From Bradyrhizobium iriomotense (GTDB lineage Bacteria > Pseudomonadota > Alphaproteobacteria > Rhizobiales > Xanthobacteraceae), in the NCBI RefSeq assembly GCF_018130765.1, contig NZ_JAFCJZ010000004.1:62001-126000 (forward strand): a stretch of DNA of 64,000 nucleotides. The letters are read 5' to 3'. The translations under genes and the position numbers were made by a program. The notes under the pieces were generated by a model. It made no database searches. It had not been told where the DNA came from and saw only the letters and a list, made by a program, of their open reading frames with translations. Shown one piece after another: positions 51,231-59,629 of this stretch. How positions within the stretch are numbered: the stretch's first letter is position 1; each line of letters opens with the position of its first letter.

Positions 51231-51382
51231 GTTCCCTCCCCCCTTGCGGGGGAGGGCTAGGGAGAGGGGTAGCTCAGCAAAGAGCGTTAGTTGTTGATGA
51301 TTCACCGAGCGAATGCGCGATCGATAGAACCCCCGTGTGGTACCCCCTCCCTGACCCTCCCCCGCAAGGGGGGAGGGAACGG
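51231..51382. repeat. Dispersed palindromic repeat, family R4
   Basis: GTTCCCTCCCCCCTTGCGGG, GAGGGCTAGGGAGAGGGGTA on the left; TACCCCCTCCCTGACCCTCC, CCCGCAAGGGGGGAGGGAAC on the right. The outer arms are inverse complements over about 20 bases. Confidence 0.85.
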
Positions 51383-51442
51383 ATGGAGCGCCGCTCGTGG
51401 CCGAAGTCGCTTCGACTTCTCATCACGCGATAGACGGGACTC

Positions 51443-52033
51443 ATGGCGAAACAGGCGGAGCGGCGGGCGGCGACATCGGAGGCGATCCTGACGGCGGCAC
51501 GCCGCCTGTTCGGGACGCAGGGCTTTGCCGCCACCACCATGGACGAGATCGCGGAAGGCGCCTCCGTCGCCAAGGGCGCGGTCTACCATCACTTCAAGAC
51601 CAAGGAGGCGGTGTTCGAAGCCGTGTTCGACCAGGTCTCGCGCGACCTCGTTGCCGAGATCGACCGCACCGCGCGGACCGAGAAGGACGTGCTCGCCGCG
51701 ATGGTCGCCGGTACCCAGCACTATTTCGCGGCGACCGCGAAGGGACCGACCGGTCAGATCATCCTGCGCGACGGTCCCGCCGTGCTCGGCTGGGAGCGCT
51801 GGCGCGAGATCGACGCGCAGCATTTTGGCGGCAAGATGCCGCGTGCGCTTTCCGCAGCGATGGAGGCCGGCCTGATCGCGCGTCAGCCGGTCGAGCCGCT
51901 GGCGCGGCTGCTGCTCGGCGCGGTGACCGAGGCTGCAGTCGCCTGCGCCGGTCGCGCCGACATCGCAAGGGCAGGCGCGGAATATGCCCGTGCGTTCAAG
52001 TCGCTTGTCGAGGCGCTGCGCGTGCGCGCATGA
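51443..52033 (+). CDS. TetR-family transcriptional regulator
   Basis: 196 residues. The N-terminal helix-turn-helix is visible: EAILTAARRLFGTQGFAATT, MDEIAEGASVAKGAVYHHFK and TKEAVFEAVFDQV. The C-terminal domain (LAAMVAGTQHYFAATAKGPT onward) is the ligand part of the AcrR/TetR_C group. Downstream, 53 bases away, is the GMC oxidoreductase on the same strand; upstream and divergent is the NTF2-like gene. One or both are likely targets. Effector unknown. Confidence 0.9.
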   Translation: MAKQAERRAATSEAILTAARRLFGTQGFAATTMDEIAEGASVAKGAVYHHFKTKEAVFEAVFDQVSRDLVAEIDRTARTEKDVLAAMVAGTQHYFAATAKGPTGQIILRDGPAVLGWERWREIDAQHFGGKMPRALSAAMEAGLIARQPVEPLARLLLGAVTEAAVACAGRADIARAGAEYARAFKSLVEALRVRA

Positions 52034-52086
52034 TTGTGCTAGTGACGAACTGGAAACGCCCACGCCAACAAGAAGAACAGTAGCGC

Positions 52087-53712
52087 ATGAACGCAAATTC
52101 CTCCCTCGCACCGTCAGATCCCGAATTCGACTACATCATCGTCGGCGCCGGCTCCGCCGGCTGCGTGCTCGCCAACCGCCTGTCGGCGAACGGCAAGCAC
52201 AGCGTGCTCCTGCTCGAGGCCGGGCCGAAGGATTCCAATATCTGGATCCACGTCCCGCTCGGCTACGGCAAGCTGTTCAAGGAGAAGTCCGTCAACTGGA
52301 TGTACCAGACCGAGCCGGAGCCGGAGCTTAGGGGACGCCAGGTGTTCCAGCCGCGCGGCAAGACGCTGGGCGGGTCGAGCTCGATCAACGGCCTGCTCTA
52401 TGTCCGCGGCCAGCACGAGGACTACGACCGCTGGCGCCAGCTCGGCAACACCGGCTGGGGTTATGACGACGTGCTGCCTTACTTCAAGAAGGCCGAGAAC
52501 CAGGCGCGCGGTGCGGATCAGTATCACGGCAGCGGCGGGCCGCTGCCGGTCTCCAACATGATCGTGGCCGACCCGCTGTCGAAGGCGTTCATCGACGCCG
52601 CCGTCGAGACCGGTCTGCCCTACAATCCCGACTTCAACGGCGCCACGCAGGAAGGCGTCGGCCTGTTCCAGATCACGACGCGCAACGGCCGGCGCGCCTC
52701 AACGTCGGTCGCCTATCTCGGCCCCGCGAGGACACGCGGCAATCTCAAGATCGAGACCGAGGCGCTCGGCCAGCGCGTGCTGTTCGAGGGCCGCCGCGCC
52801 GTCGGGGTCGAATATCGTCAAGGCGCTGCACTGCGCCGCGCGCGGGCGCGGAAGGAGGTCGTGCTGTCGAGCGGTGCCTACAACTCGCCGCAGCTGCTCC
52901 AGCTCTCCGGCGTCGGCCCTGGCGATCTCCTGCGCAGGCACGGCATCGATGTGGTGCTGGACGCGCCGGGCGTCGGCCACGACCTCCAGGACCACATGCA
53001 GGTCCGCATCGTGATGCGCTGCTCGCAGAAGATCACGCTGAACGACACCGTCAACAATCCGCTCCGCCGCACACTCGCCGGCGCGCGCTATGCGCTGTTC
53101 CGCAAGGGCTGGCTGACGATTGCGGCGGGCACCGCGGGCGCATTCTTCAAGACCAGCCCGCGACTCGCCTCACCCGACATCCAGATCCACTTCCTGCCGT
53201 TCTCGACCGACAAGATGGGCGAGAAGCTGCATGATTTCTCCGGGTTCACCGCCTCGATCTGCCAGCTCCGTCCCGAGAGCCGCGGCTCCCTGCGCATCAG
53301 GAGCGCCGACCCGAGCGTGCCGCCGGAGATCCGCATCAACTACATGTCGACAGAGACCGACCGCACCACCAACGTCGAGGGTCTGAAGATCCTGCGCCAG
53401 ATCCTGAACGCGCCGGCGCTGAAGCCGTTCGTGGTCAACGAGTATGATCCCGGGGCGAAGGTATCCACGGATGCCGAGCTCCTGGATTATTGCCGCGAGC
53501 GCGGCAGCACCATCTACCATCCGACCTCGACCTGTCGTATGGGCAACGACGCGCTCGCGGTGGTGGACCAGCGGTTGAAGGTGAGGGGGCTCGAAGGCCT
53601 TCGAATCGTCGACGGCTCGGTCATGCCGGACCTCGTGTCGGGGAACACCAACGCGCCGATCATCATGATCGCCGAAAAGGCCTCCGACATGATATTGGAG
53701 GATGCGCGGTAA
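52087..53712 (+). CDS. GMC-family flavin oxidoreductase (choline dehydrogenase-like)
   Basis: 541 residues. FAD site DYIIVGAGSAGCVLANRLS near the N-terminus, GMC signature 1 GRGKTLGGSSSINGLLYVRG-like run (about 95-115) and signature 2 SSGAYNSPQLLQLSGVG. The active-site His lies in IYHPTSTCRMG and the second catalytic residue Asn in SGNTNAPIIMIAEKASD. It oxidises an alcohol to an aldehyde. Similarity in length and motifs is to choline or aliphatic alcohol dehydrogenases; no betaine aldehyde dehydrogenase is near, so choline is not assured. Confidence 0.92.
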   Translation: MNANSSLAPSDPEFDYIIVGAGSAGCVLANRLSANGKHSVLLLEAGPKDSNIWIHVPLGYGKLFKEKSVNWMYQTEPEPELRGRQVFQPRGKTLGGSSSINGLLYVRGQHEDYDRWRQLGNTGWGYDDVLPYFKKAENQARGADQYHGSGGPLPVSNMIVADPLSKAFIDAAVETGLPYNPDFNGATQEGVGLFQITTRNGRRASTSVAYLGPARTRGNLKIETEALGQRVLFEGRRAVGVEYRQGAALRRARARKEVVLSSGAYNSPQLLQLSGVGPGDLLRRHGIDVVLDAPGVGHDLQDHMQVRIVMRCSQKITLNDTVNNPLRRTLAGARYALFRKGWLTIAAGTAGAFFKTSPRLASPDIQIHFLPFSTDKMGEKLHDFSGFTASICQLRPESRGSLRIRSADPSVPPEIRINYMSTETDRTTNVEGLKILRQILNAPALKPFVVNEYDPGAKVSTDAELLDYCRERGSTIYHPTSTCRMGNDALAVVDQRLKVRGLEGLRIVDGSVMPDLVSGNTNAPIIMIAEKASDMILEDAR

Positions 53713-53737
53713 CTCCGCGGCTTGAGAGGGTTTGGAC

Positions 53738-54718
53738 TTGGCTACGCGATTCAAGATCGGCACACGCAAGAGCGCCATGGCGCTGGCCCAGACGGAAGAG
53801 ATCGCGCGCCGCCTGACCGCCGCCGTGCCCGGTCTCGACGTCGAGATCGTCAAGTTCGACACCACGGGCGATCTCGACCAGACCAGCAAGCTGCTGCCGC
53901 ATGGCGGCAAGGGCGGCGCCTTCGTGGCGCAGATCCGCGCCGCCGTGCTGTCGGGCGAATTGCAGGCGGCGATGCATTCGCTGAAGGACATGCCGGGCAA
54001 CGAGGACACGCCCGGCCTCGTCATCGGCGCCACGCTGTCGCGCGATCCGCCGAGCGATGCCTTGGTGCTGCGCGACGGCGTGACGCTGGAGGCGCTGCGC
54101 CAGTCGCGCGGCAAGGGTTTTAAAATCGGCACCAACGCGGTGCGCCGGGCCGCCTATGCGCGGCGGTTGTTCCCGGATGTGGAAGTGATCCACTTCCGCG
54201 GCGCAGCCGACACCCGCGTGCGAAAACTCGACAATGGCGAGAAGCAGCGCCTGCCGGATGGCGGCGCGGTGGGGCCGGCGGATGCGTTGATCATGGCGCG
54301 CTCGGGCCTTGATCGTGTCGGCCTGGCGCACCGGATCGCCTACGAATTCACCGCGGCGGAGATGCTGCCGGCGGCGGGGCAGGGCATCGTCGCCGTCGAA
54401 TGCGCCGCGCAGGACTGGCAAACGCGGCAAATCCTGTCATCGATCGACGATCCCTCGGCGCACGCCTCAGCCGATGCCGAGCGCGAAGTGCTGTGGGTGC
54501 TCAACGGCCACTGCAATTCGCCGGTGGCGGGTTTTTCGACCATCGCCGGCGATCAGATGTCGCTCACCGCATCCGTGCTCGACCTCTCCGGCAACACCAT
54601 CATCGAAGCCTCGCGCACGGGCCCGGCCAACCGCCCGCGCGAGCTCGGCCGTGCGGTGGGTCTCGATCTGCTGGCGAAGGGAGCGGCGGAGATCATCGAG
54701 CGCAGCCGGCCGCGCTAA
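53738..54718 (+). CDS. hemC: Porphobilinogen deaminase (hydroxymethylbilane synthase)
   Basis: 326 residues. The start is probably TTG 53738, 7 bases after GAGAGGG; TTG 53732 is an alternative. Key parts are KIGTRKSAMALAQTEEIARR, the GGKGGAFVAQI loop, HSLKDMP with the active-site Asp region, and Cys259 in NGHCNSPVAGF, which holds the dipyrromethane cofactor. It joins four porphobilinogens into hydroxymethylbilane in haem synthesis. hemE, two steps on, lies convergently 285 bases away, and together they reflect the haem gene clustering seen in this group. Confidence 0.96.
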   Translation: MATRFKIGTRKSAMALAQTEEIARRLTAAVPGLDVEIVKFDTTGDLDQTSKLLPHGGKGGAFVAQIRAAVLSGELQAAMHSLKDMPGNEDTPGLVIGATLSRDPPSDALVLRDGVTLEALRQSRGKGFKIGTNAVRRAAYARRLFPDVEVIHFRGAADTRVRKLDNGEKQRLPDGGAVGPADALIMARSGLDRVGLAHRIAYEFTAAEMLPAAGQGIVAVECAAQDWQTRQILSSIDDPSAHASADAEREVLWVLNGHCNSPVAGFSTIAGDQMSLTASVLDLSGNTIIEASRTGPANRPRELGRAVGLDLLAKGAAEIIERSRPR

Positions 54719-54803
54719 AGCATGATCCGGAAAAGTGCGAAGCGGTTTTCCGGAATGATCATGCGCAAACAACAACCTAAAGCGCATCTCATCGCGCTTT
54801 AGA
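54718..54803. repeat. Alphaproteobacterial stem-loop repeat (family R8) after hemC
   Basis: AGCATGATCCGGAAAAGTGC and GCGGTTTTCCGGAATGATCA pair through CCGGAAAA / TTTTCCGG and GCATGATC / GATCATGC, followed by AAAGCGC / GCGCTTT. The gap 54719-55003 is made up of this repeat and the R7 copy that follows. Confidence 0.8.
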
Positions 54804-54843
54804 GTCTCACCAAATTTCCCATGGGGGCGATGATGGCATTATG

Positions 54844-54980
54844 CCCCTGTTTTGCCCGACGGGTCAAACCTCGGCGCGATCTGGTGCGATGACGGCCCAT
54901 CCGATTTCAGCGCGCGCTAAGTGATTGATCGGCCGTGATCTCTCTACTGTGCATGGGGTTGTTTTCGCACTTTTTTGTTT
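54844..54980. repeat. Two-block dispersed repeat, family R7
   Basis: Block 1 at 54844-54862 (CCCCTGTTTTGCCCGACGG) and block 2 at 54944-54980 (beginning CTACTGTGCATGGGG) are exact copies of those at 6700-6718 and 6770-6806. The intervening 81 bases differ. Adjacent to the hemE stop, as the first copy is to lepA's. Confidence 0.8.
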
Positions 54981-55003
54981 CCGTCCTCTGAGGAACGGAA
55001 AAA

Positions 55004-56038
55004 TCAGCCCCGCACCCGCTTGATCATCTGCTCGACATGGGCGATCGGCGTCTCCGGCTGGATGCCGTGGCCGAGATTGAAGATCAGCCGCCCCTCAGCG
55101 AAATTGGCCAGCACGTTGTCGACCGCGCGGTCGAGCGCGGCGCCACCGGTGATCAGCACCAGCGGATCGAGATTGCCCTGCACGGCGACGCGCGACTGCA
55201 CGCGCTCGCGGATGAAGGCCGGCTCAGCGGTCCAGTCGATGCTGACGGCGTTGACGCCGGTCGCCTCGACATAGCCAGGCAGTTGCGCGGCAGCGCCGCG
55301 TGGAAAGCCGATGATCTTCGCATCCGGCACTTTTGCGCGCACGCCGTCGACGATGCGGCGGGTCGGCTCGGTTGACCAGCGCGCAAACTCGGTCGGCGGC
55401 AGCACGCCGGCCCAGGTGTCGAAGATCTGCAAGGCATCGGCGCCGGCGGCGAGCTGCGCCAGCAGATATTCGATCGAGCTGTCGACCAGCACGTCGATGA
55501 TTTTGGAAAACGCCTCGGGATGCCGATAGGCCATCATCCGTGCGGGCGCCTGGTCGGGCGTACCGTGGCCTGCGACCATGTAGGTCGCCACCGTCCACGG
55601 CGCGCCGCAGAAGCCGATCAGCGCGGTTCGGGAATCGAGCGCGCTGCGCACGATCTTCAGGGCGTCGAACACCGGTTGGAGCTTGCCGAAATCGGCGTGC
55701 GGCGCCAGCGTTGCGACCTTGGCGGGATCGTCGAGCGGTTCGAGCCGCGGGCCTTCGCCGACCTCGAAGCGCACTGAGCGGCCGAGCGCGTAGGGGATCA
55801 CGAGGATGTCGGAGAAGATGATCGCCGCGTCGAAGCCGAACCGGCGGATCGGTTGCAGCGTCACCTCGGCGGCGAGCTCCGGGTCGAAGCAGAGATCGAG
55901 GAAGCCGCCGGCCTTGGCGCGCACCTCGCGATATTCCGGCAGGTAGCGGCCGGCCTGGCGCATCATCCACATGGGCGGGATGGGCTGGCGCTGGCCGGAG
56001 AGCACGTCGATGAAAGGCTTTTTTGCAGGCTGGGGCAC
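55004..56038 (-). CDS. hemE: Uroporphyrinogen decarboxylase
   Basis: 344 residues, the usual length. The N-terminal signature is [20 protein letters not shown], with the essential arginines, and the second hallmark [16 protein letters not shown] with conserved Asp in [12 protein letters not shown] and [11 protein letters not shown]. It removes the four acetate carboxyls of uroporphyrinogen III to give coproporphyrinogen III in haem synthesis. Upstream and divergent is the small stress protein at 56145. Cofactor-free, cytoplasmic. Confidence 0.97.
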   Translation of the reverse strand: MPQPAKKPFIDVLSGQRQPIPPMWMMRQAGRYLPEYREVRAKAGGFLDLCFDPELAAEVTLQPIRRFGFDAAIIFSDILVIPYALGRSVRFEVGEGPRLEPLDDPAKVATLAPHADFGKLQPVFDALKIVRSALDSRTALIGFCGAPWTVATYMVAGHGTPDQAPARMMAYRHPEAFSKIIDVLVDSSIEYLLAQLAAGADALQIFDTWAGVLPPTEFARWSTEPTRRIVDGVRAKVPDAKIIGFPRGAAAQLPGYVEATGVNAVSIDWTAEPAFIRERVQSRVAVQGNLDPLVLITGGAALDRAVDNVLANFAEGRLIFNLGHGIQPETPIAHVEQMIKRVRG

Positions 56039-56069
56039 GAATGGTCCTGAACGAGGTTATGGCTCCTGA

Positions 56070-56360
<291 letters not shown>

Positions 56361-56534
56361 CGGCGAGGGGCGCCGGATTCCGACAGGCCTGCTAATGTCT
56401 TGTTAGCGATGCGCCGATCCGGGCGTCCGTAAGACTACTGGAAAGCGGGGAGATAGCCGCGTATTCCGGTAGTGATTTCAGAGTTCACTAAGAGAAGCGG
56501 CAGAGTTTCCGAAACGATCGGAGAATTCTGCCGC

Positions 56535-58439
56535 ATGAGCGCTGCTACTCAGAGAGCCGGATGGAGCCGCCTGCCGCTGCGTGCGGCGGCGTTCGTCGTG
56601 CTGACCTGCGCGACCATCCTCGGCGTCAGCGCCTGGCGTGAATGGGCCGCGCGCGATGCGGTGCTCAGGGGCGCCGAGACCGAGATGGCGAACGTTGCGC
56701 GCTCGGTGACGCAGCATGCCGAGGATAGCCTCGATCTGCTCGATTCAGGCGTCGTCGGCGTCGTCAGCCGGCTGGAGATGGACGGCACCGAACCCGCTAC
56801 GATCGCCAAGCTCAAGAACCTCCTGGAGGTACGCAAGAAGGCGATGGAGCGCGTGCACAGCTTCGCCATCATCGACGACCTGGGCAACTGCCTGACTTCG
56901 CCCGGCACGATCGGCTCGACGCTCAGCGACGACGCGTTCTTCCGCCAGCACCAGCTCTCGCCGAAGCGCGAGCCCCATTTCGGGCGCCCCGTGAAGAGTC
57001 TGATCGACGGCGAATGGGTCGTCACCCTGTCGCGCCGCTTCAACAAGCTGGACGGCAGCTTCGGCGGCGTGGTGCTCGCGACCATCAGCTCCCGATATCT
57101 CGCGCACTTCTACGAGCAGTTCGAGATCGGCCGCAACAGCTCCGTAGCGCTGACGCATGGCGACGGCCTGATCGTCGCGCGGAATCCGAGCAATGAAAAA
57201 TTCGTCGGCCGCAACGTCGCCGACAAGCCGCTGTTTCGCGACCCGAGCCTGCAACGGCCGGCCGGAGCCTACCATTTCAAGTCGCCGCTCGATGGCGTCG
57301 AACGGCTCAGCTTCTTCAAGCGCTCTGGCCGCTATCCGCTCTTTCTGCTCGCCACCGTCGACAAGGACGAACTGCTGGCCCCGTGGCGCGCCGCTGCGAT
57401 CTCCCGCATGCTCTACGTGCTTGCGCTGGTCATGCTGATCGCGATCATCGGCGCGGTGCTGGTGCGGCAGTTGCAGCGCGGGCAGCGCATGGCGGCCGCC
57501 CTGGTCGAGAAGGAAGCGCATTTCCGCCTGCTCGCCGAAGGCTCCAGCGACATGGTGACCCGGATCGGGCTCGACGAGCGGCTGCGCTATGTCTCGCCGT
57601 CGTCGGTCCGCGTCGTCGGCTGGCGGGCCAATCAATTGATGGGAACGCCCGCGCTGGCCGGCATTCATGCCGACGACCTGCCGCAGGTCCAGGCCCTCGT
57701 CGATGCCATGAAGCGCGGCGAGAAGGAGGAGGCGCGCGTCACCTACCGCAACTCGCATCGGCAGAAAGGCGAGGTCTGGCTCGAATCGACGATGCGGGTG
57801 ACGCGCAAGGACAACGGCCGTGTCGACGGCGTGGTCGCGATCTCGCGCGACATCACCGAGCACAAGCAGCTCGAAACCCGGCTCGAGACGCTTGCGATCG
57901 AGGACAGCCTCACCGGGCTTGCCAACCGCCGCCATTTCGACGAGCGGCTGGAGGAGGAATGGGCGCGGGCCTATCGCGACCGTTCCAGCCTCGCTTTGCT
58001 GATGATCGACGTCGACCATTTCAAGGCCTACAACGACGAATACGGCCATCCCGCGGGCGACGCCTGCCTGCGTGTGATCGCGGGGATTCTCGCGGCCGAG
58101 ATGCAGCGCGCCGGCGATCTGGCGGTGCGCTACGGCGGCGAGGAGTTCGCGATGCTGCTGCCGAATACCGATGCCGCCGGCTGCGCCCGGATCGGCAAGC
58201 GGATCCGCGAGGCCATTCACCGGGCGAACCTCGTCCACGCCTCGAGCCCGATTTCGAGACGCGTGAGTGCTTCGCTCGGCGGCGCGGCCTGCCGGCCGGC
58301 GTTCGAGCGAACCGCAGGAGTCGCTTCGCTGGTGGAGGCCGCCGATCGCGCGCTCTACGCCGCCAAGGATGCTGGCCGCGACCGCCTGATGATGTCCGGC
58401 GAGGTCATGACCCTGCTGCCCAGGGCGTCTGGACAGTAA
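56535..58439 (+). CDS. Membrane Cache-PAS-GGDEF diguanylate cyclase
   Basis: 634 residues from ATG 56535 (GGAG 11 bases upstream; an earlier GTG at 56472 lacks a site). TM1 at about 15-34, a periplasmic double-Cache sensor (35-285) with FFRQHQLSPKREPHFGRPVK, TM2 at about 290-312, a PAS domain (about 335-450, RYVSPSSVRVVGWRANQLMG), and a GGDEF domain with RYGGEEFAMLLP (near 532) and DVDHFKAYNDEYGHPAGD. The GGEEF signature should make c-di-GMP. The primary inhibitory RxxD site is not evident in the residues before GGEEF. Signal is probably a small periplasmic ligand. Confidence 0.92.
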   Translation: MSAATQRAGWSRLPLRAAAFVVLTCATILGVSAWREWAARDAVLRGAETEMANVARSVTQHAEDSLDLLDSGVVGVVSRLEMDGTEPATIAKLKNLLEVRKKAMERVHSFAIIDDLGNCLTSPGTIGSTLSDDAFFRQHQLSPKREPHFGRPVKSLIDGEWVVTLSRRFNKLDGSFGGVVLATISSRYLAHFYEQFEIGRNSSVALTHGDGLIVARNPSNEKFVGRNVADKPLFRDPSLQRPAGAYHFKSPLDGVERLSFFKRSGRYPLFLLATVDKDELLAPWRAAAISRMLYVLALVMLIAIIGAVLVRQLQRGQRMAAALVEKEAHFRLLAEGSSDMVTRIGLDERLRYVSPSSVRVVGWRANQLMGTPALAGIHADDLPQVQALVDAMKRGEKEEARVTYRNSHRQKGEVWLESTMRVTRKDNGRVDGVVAISRDITEHKQLETRLETLAIEDSLTGLANRRHFDERLEEEWARAYRDRSSLALLMIDVDHFKAYNDEYGHPAGDACLRVIAGILAAEMQRAGDLAVRYGGEEFAMLLPNTDAAGCARIGKRIREAIHRANLVHASSPISRRVSASLGGAACRPAFERTAGVASLVEAADRALYAAKDAGRDRLMMSGEVMTLLPRASGQ

Positions 58440-58463
58440 GAGCCGGCCGGTCGCCAATATCGC

Positions 58464-58682
58464 TCAATAATGCGGCGGGCGCTCGTTGGAGGGTCCCGGC
58501 GCACGGGACTCGGCCTCCTGCAGTCGCTCGCCGAGTTCTGCGATCTTCCGCGTCAGCACGTCGATCTGCTTCCACTGCGCGGTGATGGTCTGGTTCAGCG
58601 TCTCGATCGTGTCGTCCTGATAGGCGATGCGCATCTCCAGCGTGTCGATGCGCTCGTTCAGCGTCTTGATCTCATTCGTCAC
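58464..58682 (-). CDS. slyX: SlyX family protein
   Basis: 72 residues from GTG 58682. Heptad repeats LNERIDTLEMRIAYQDDTIE and LNQTITAQWKQIDVLTRKIA give a coiled coil of about 50 residues; the end NERPPHY is the SlyX C-terminal signature. Molecular role unresolved in any organism. Its start overlaps the end of trhO by 11 bases on the same strand, so translation is probably coupled. Confidence 0.9.
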   Translation of the reverse strand: MTNEIKTLNERIDTLEMRIAYQDDTIETLNQTITAQWKQIDVLTRKIAELGERLQEAESRAPGPSNERPPHY

Positions 58683-59424
58683 GTGCCGCGTCCTTGTCCC
58701 GTTCGCGCAAACCGTGGCCCAGCGCAACGCGCTCGTCGAACACAAAGCATTCGCCTCGCCAGCGGCTCTGCGCCTCCGGCACCACTTCCAGATATTTCAG
58801 GATGCCGCCCTTGAGGTGATAGACCTCGGCAAAGCCGCGCGCGAGCAGGTGCGCGCTCGCCTTCTCGCAGCGGATGCCGCCGGTGCAGAACATCGCAATC
58901 CGGCGGTGTTTTGCCGGATCGAGCTTCTGGGCAGCAAACTCCTTGAACTGGCCAAAGCTCTTGATCTCGGGATCGACCGCGCCTTCGAACGTGCCCATCG
59001 CGACCTCGAAGGCATTGCGGGTGTCGAGCACCAGCGTGTCGGGGGCTGCGATCAGCGCGTTCCATTCGCGCGCATCGACATAGGTGCCGACCTGGCGCGT
59101 CGGATCGGCGGCCGCATCGCCCAGCGTGACGATCTCCTTCTTCAGCCGCACCTTGAGCCGGCCGAACGGCATCGCCTCCGCCGTCGAGAATTTTAGTTCG
59201 AGATTGTCGAGCCGGCCACCGAACGGGGCGCCGTGTGCGAGCTCGTGGGCGAACGTGTCGATCGCCTCGGCCGTGCCCGCGATGGTGCCGTTGATGCCCT
59301 CCTCGGCCAGCAGCACGCTGCCCTTCAGGGAAAGGCCAGCGCAGAGCGCGCGCAGCGGCTCGCGCAGCTCGCGGTAATCGGGCAGGGCGGCGAATTGGTA
59401 GAAGGCGCAGACCTTGTAAACCAT
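58672..59424 (-). CDS. trhO: tRNA uridine-34 hydroxylase TrhO (YceA), rhodanese fold
   Basis: 250 residues. The N-terminal acylphosphatase-like domain (LKGSVLLAEEGINGTIAGT) precedes a rhodanese domain with active-site Cys180 in MFCTGGIRCEKA and a second cysteine Cys186. It hydroxylates uridine 34 of certain tRNAs, the first step to the 5-methoxy or 5-carboxymethoxy modification, with oxygen. The C-terminal CFVFDERVALGHGL is family-typical, but the zinc-type cysteines that follow in longer members are missing. Same strand as slyX. Confidence 0.9.
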   Translation of the reverse strand: MVYKVCAFYQFAALPDYRELREPLRALCAGLSLKGSVLLAEEGINGTIAGTAEAIDTFAHELAHGAPFGGRLDNLELKFSTAEAMPFGRLKVRLKKEIVTLGDAAADPTRQVGTYVDAREWNALIAAPDTLVLDTRNAFEVAMGTFEGAVDPEIKSFGQFKEFAAQKLDPAKHRRIAMFCTGGIRCEKASAHLLARGFAEVYHLKGGILKYLEVVPEAQSRWRGECFVFDERVALGHGLRERDKDAARDE

Positions 59425-59629
59425 GGCGCCCGTTTAGCAGGCGCCAGCCGCCCAGAAAACCCGCATGGCCGAAGGTTAACTCCCGTCTATACGCCCAGCG
59501 GATGGCAGCCATTTCCCTGGCATGCCAGCATTGCCCGGGCGGGCCGGAATGTGTCATGAAGGCCCGGTTTTTCCAAGGTGGTGCGACACGCGCCGAGACT
59601 TCGCCTAGCGCCAAGAGAGCAAGAATTCG

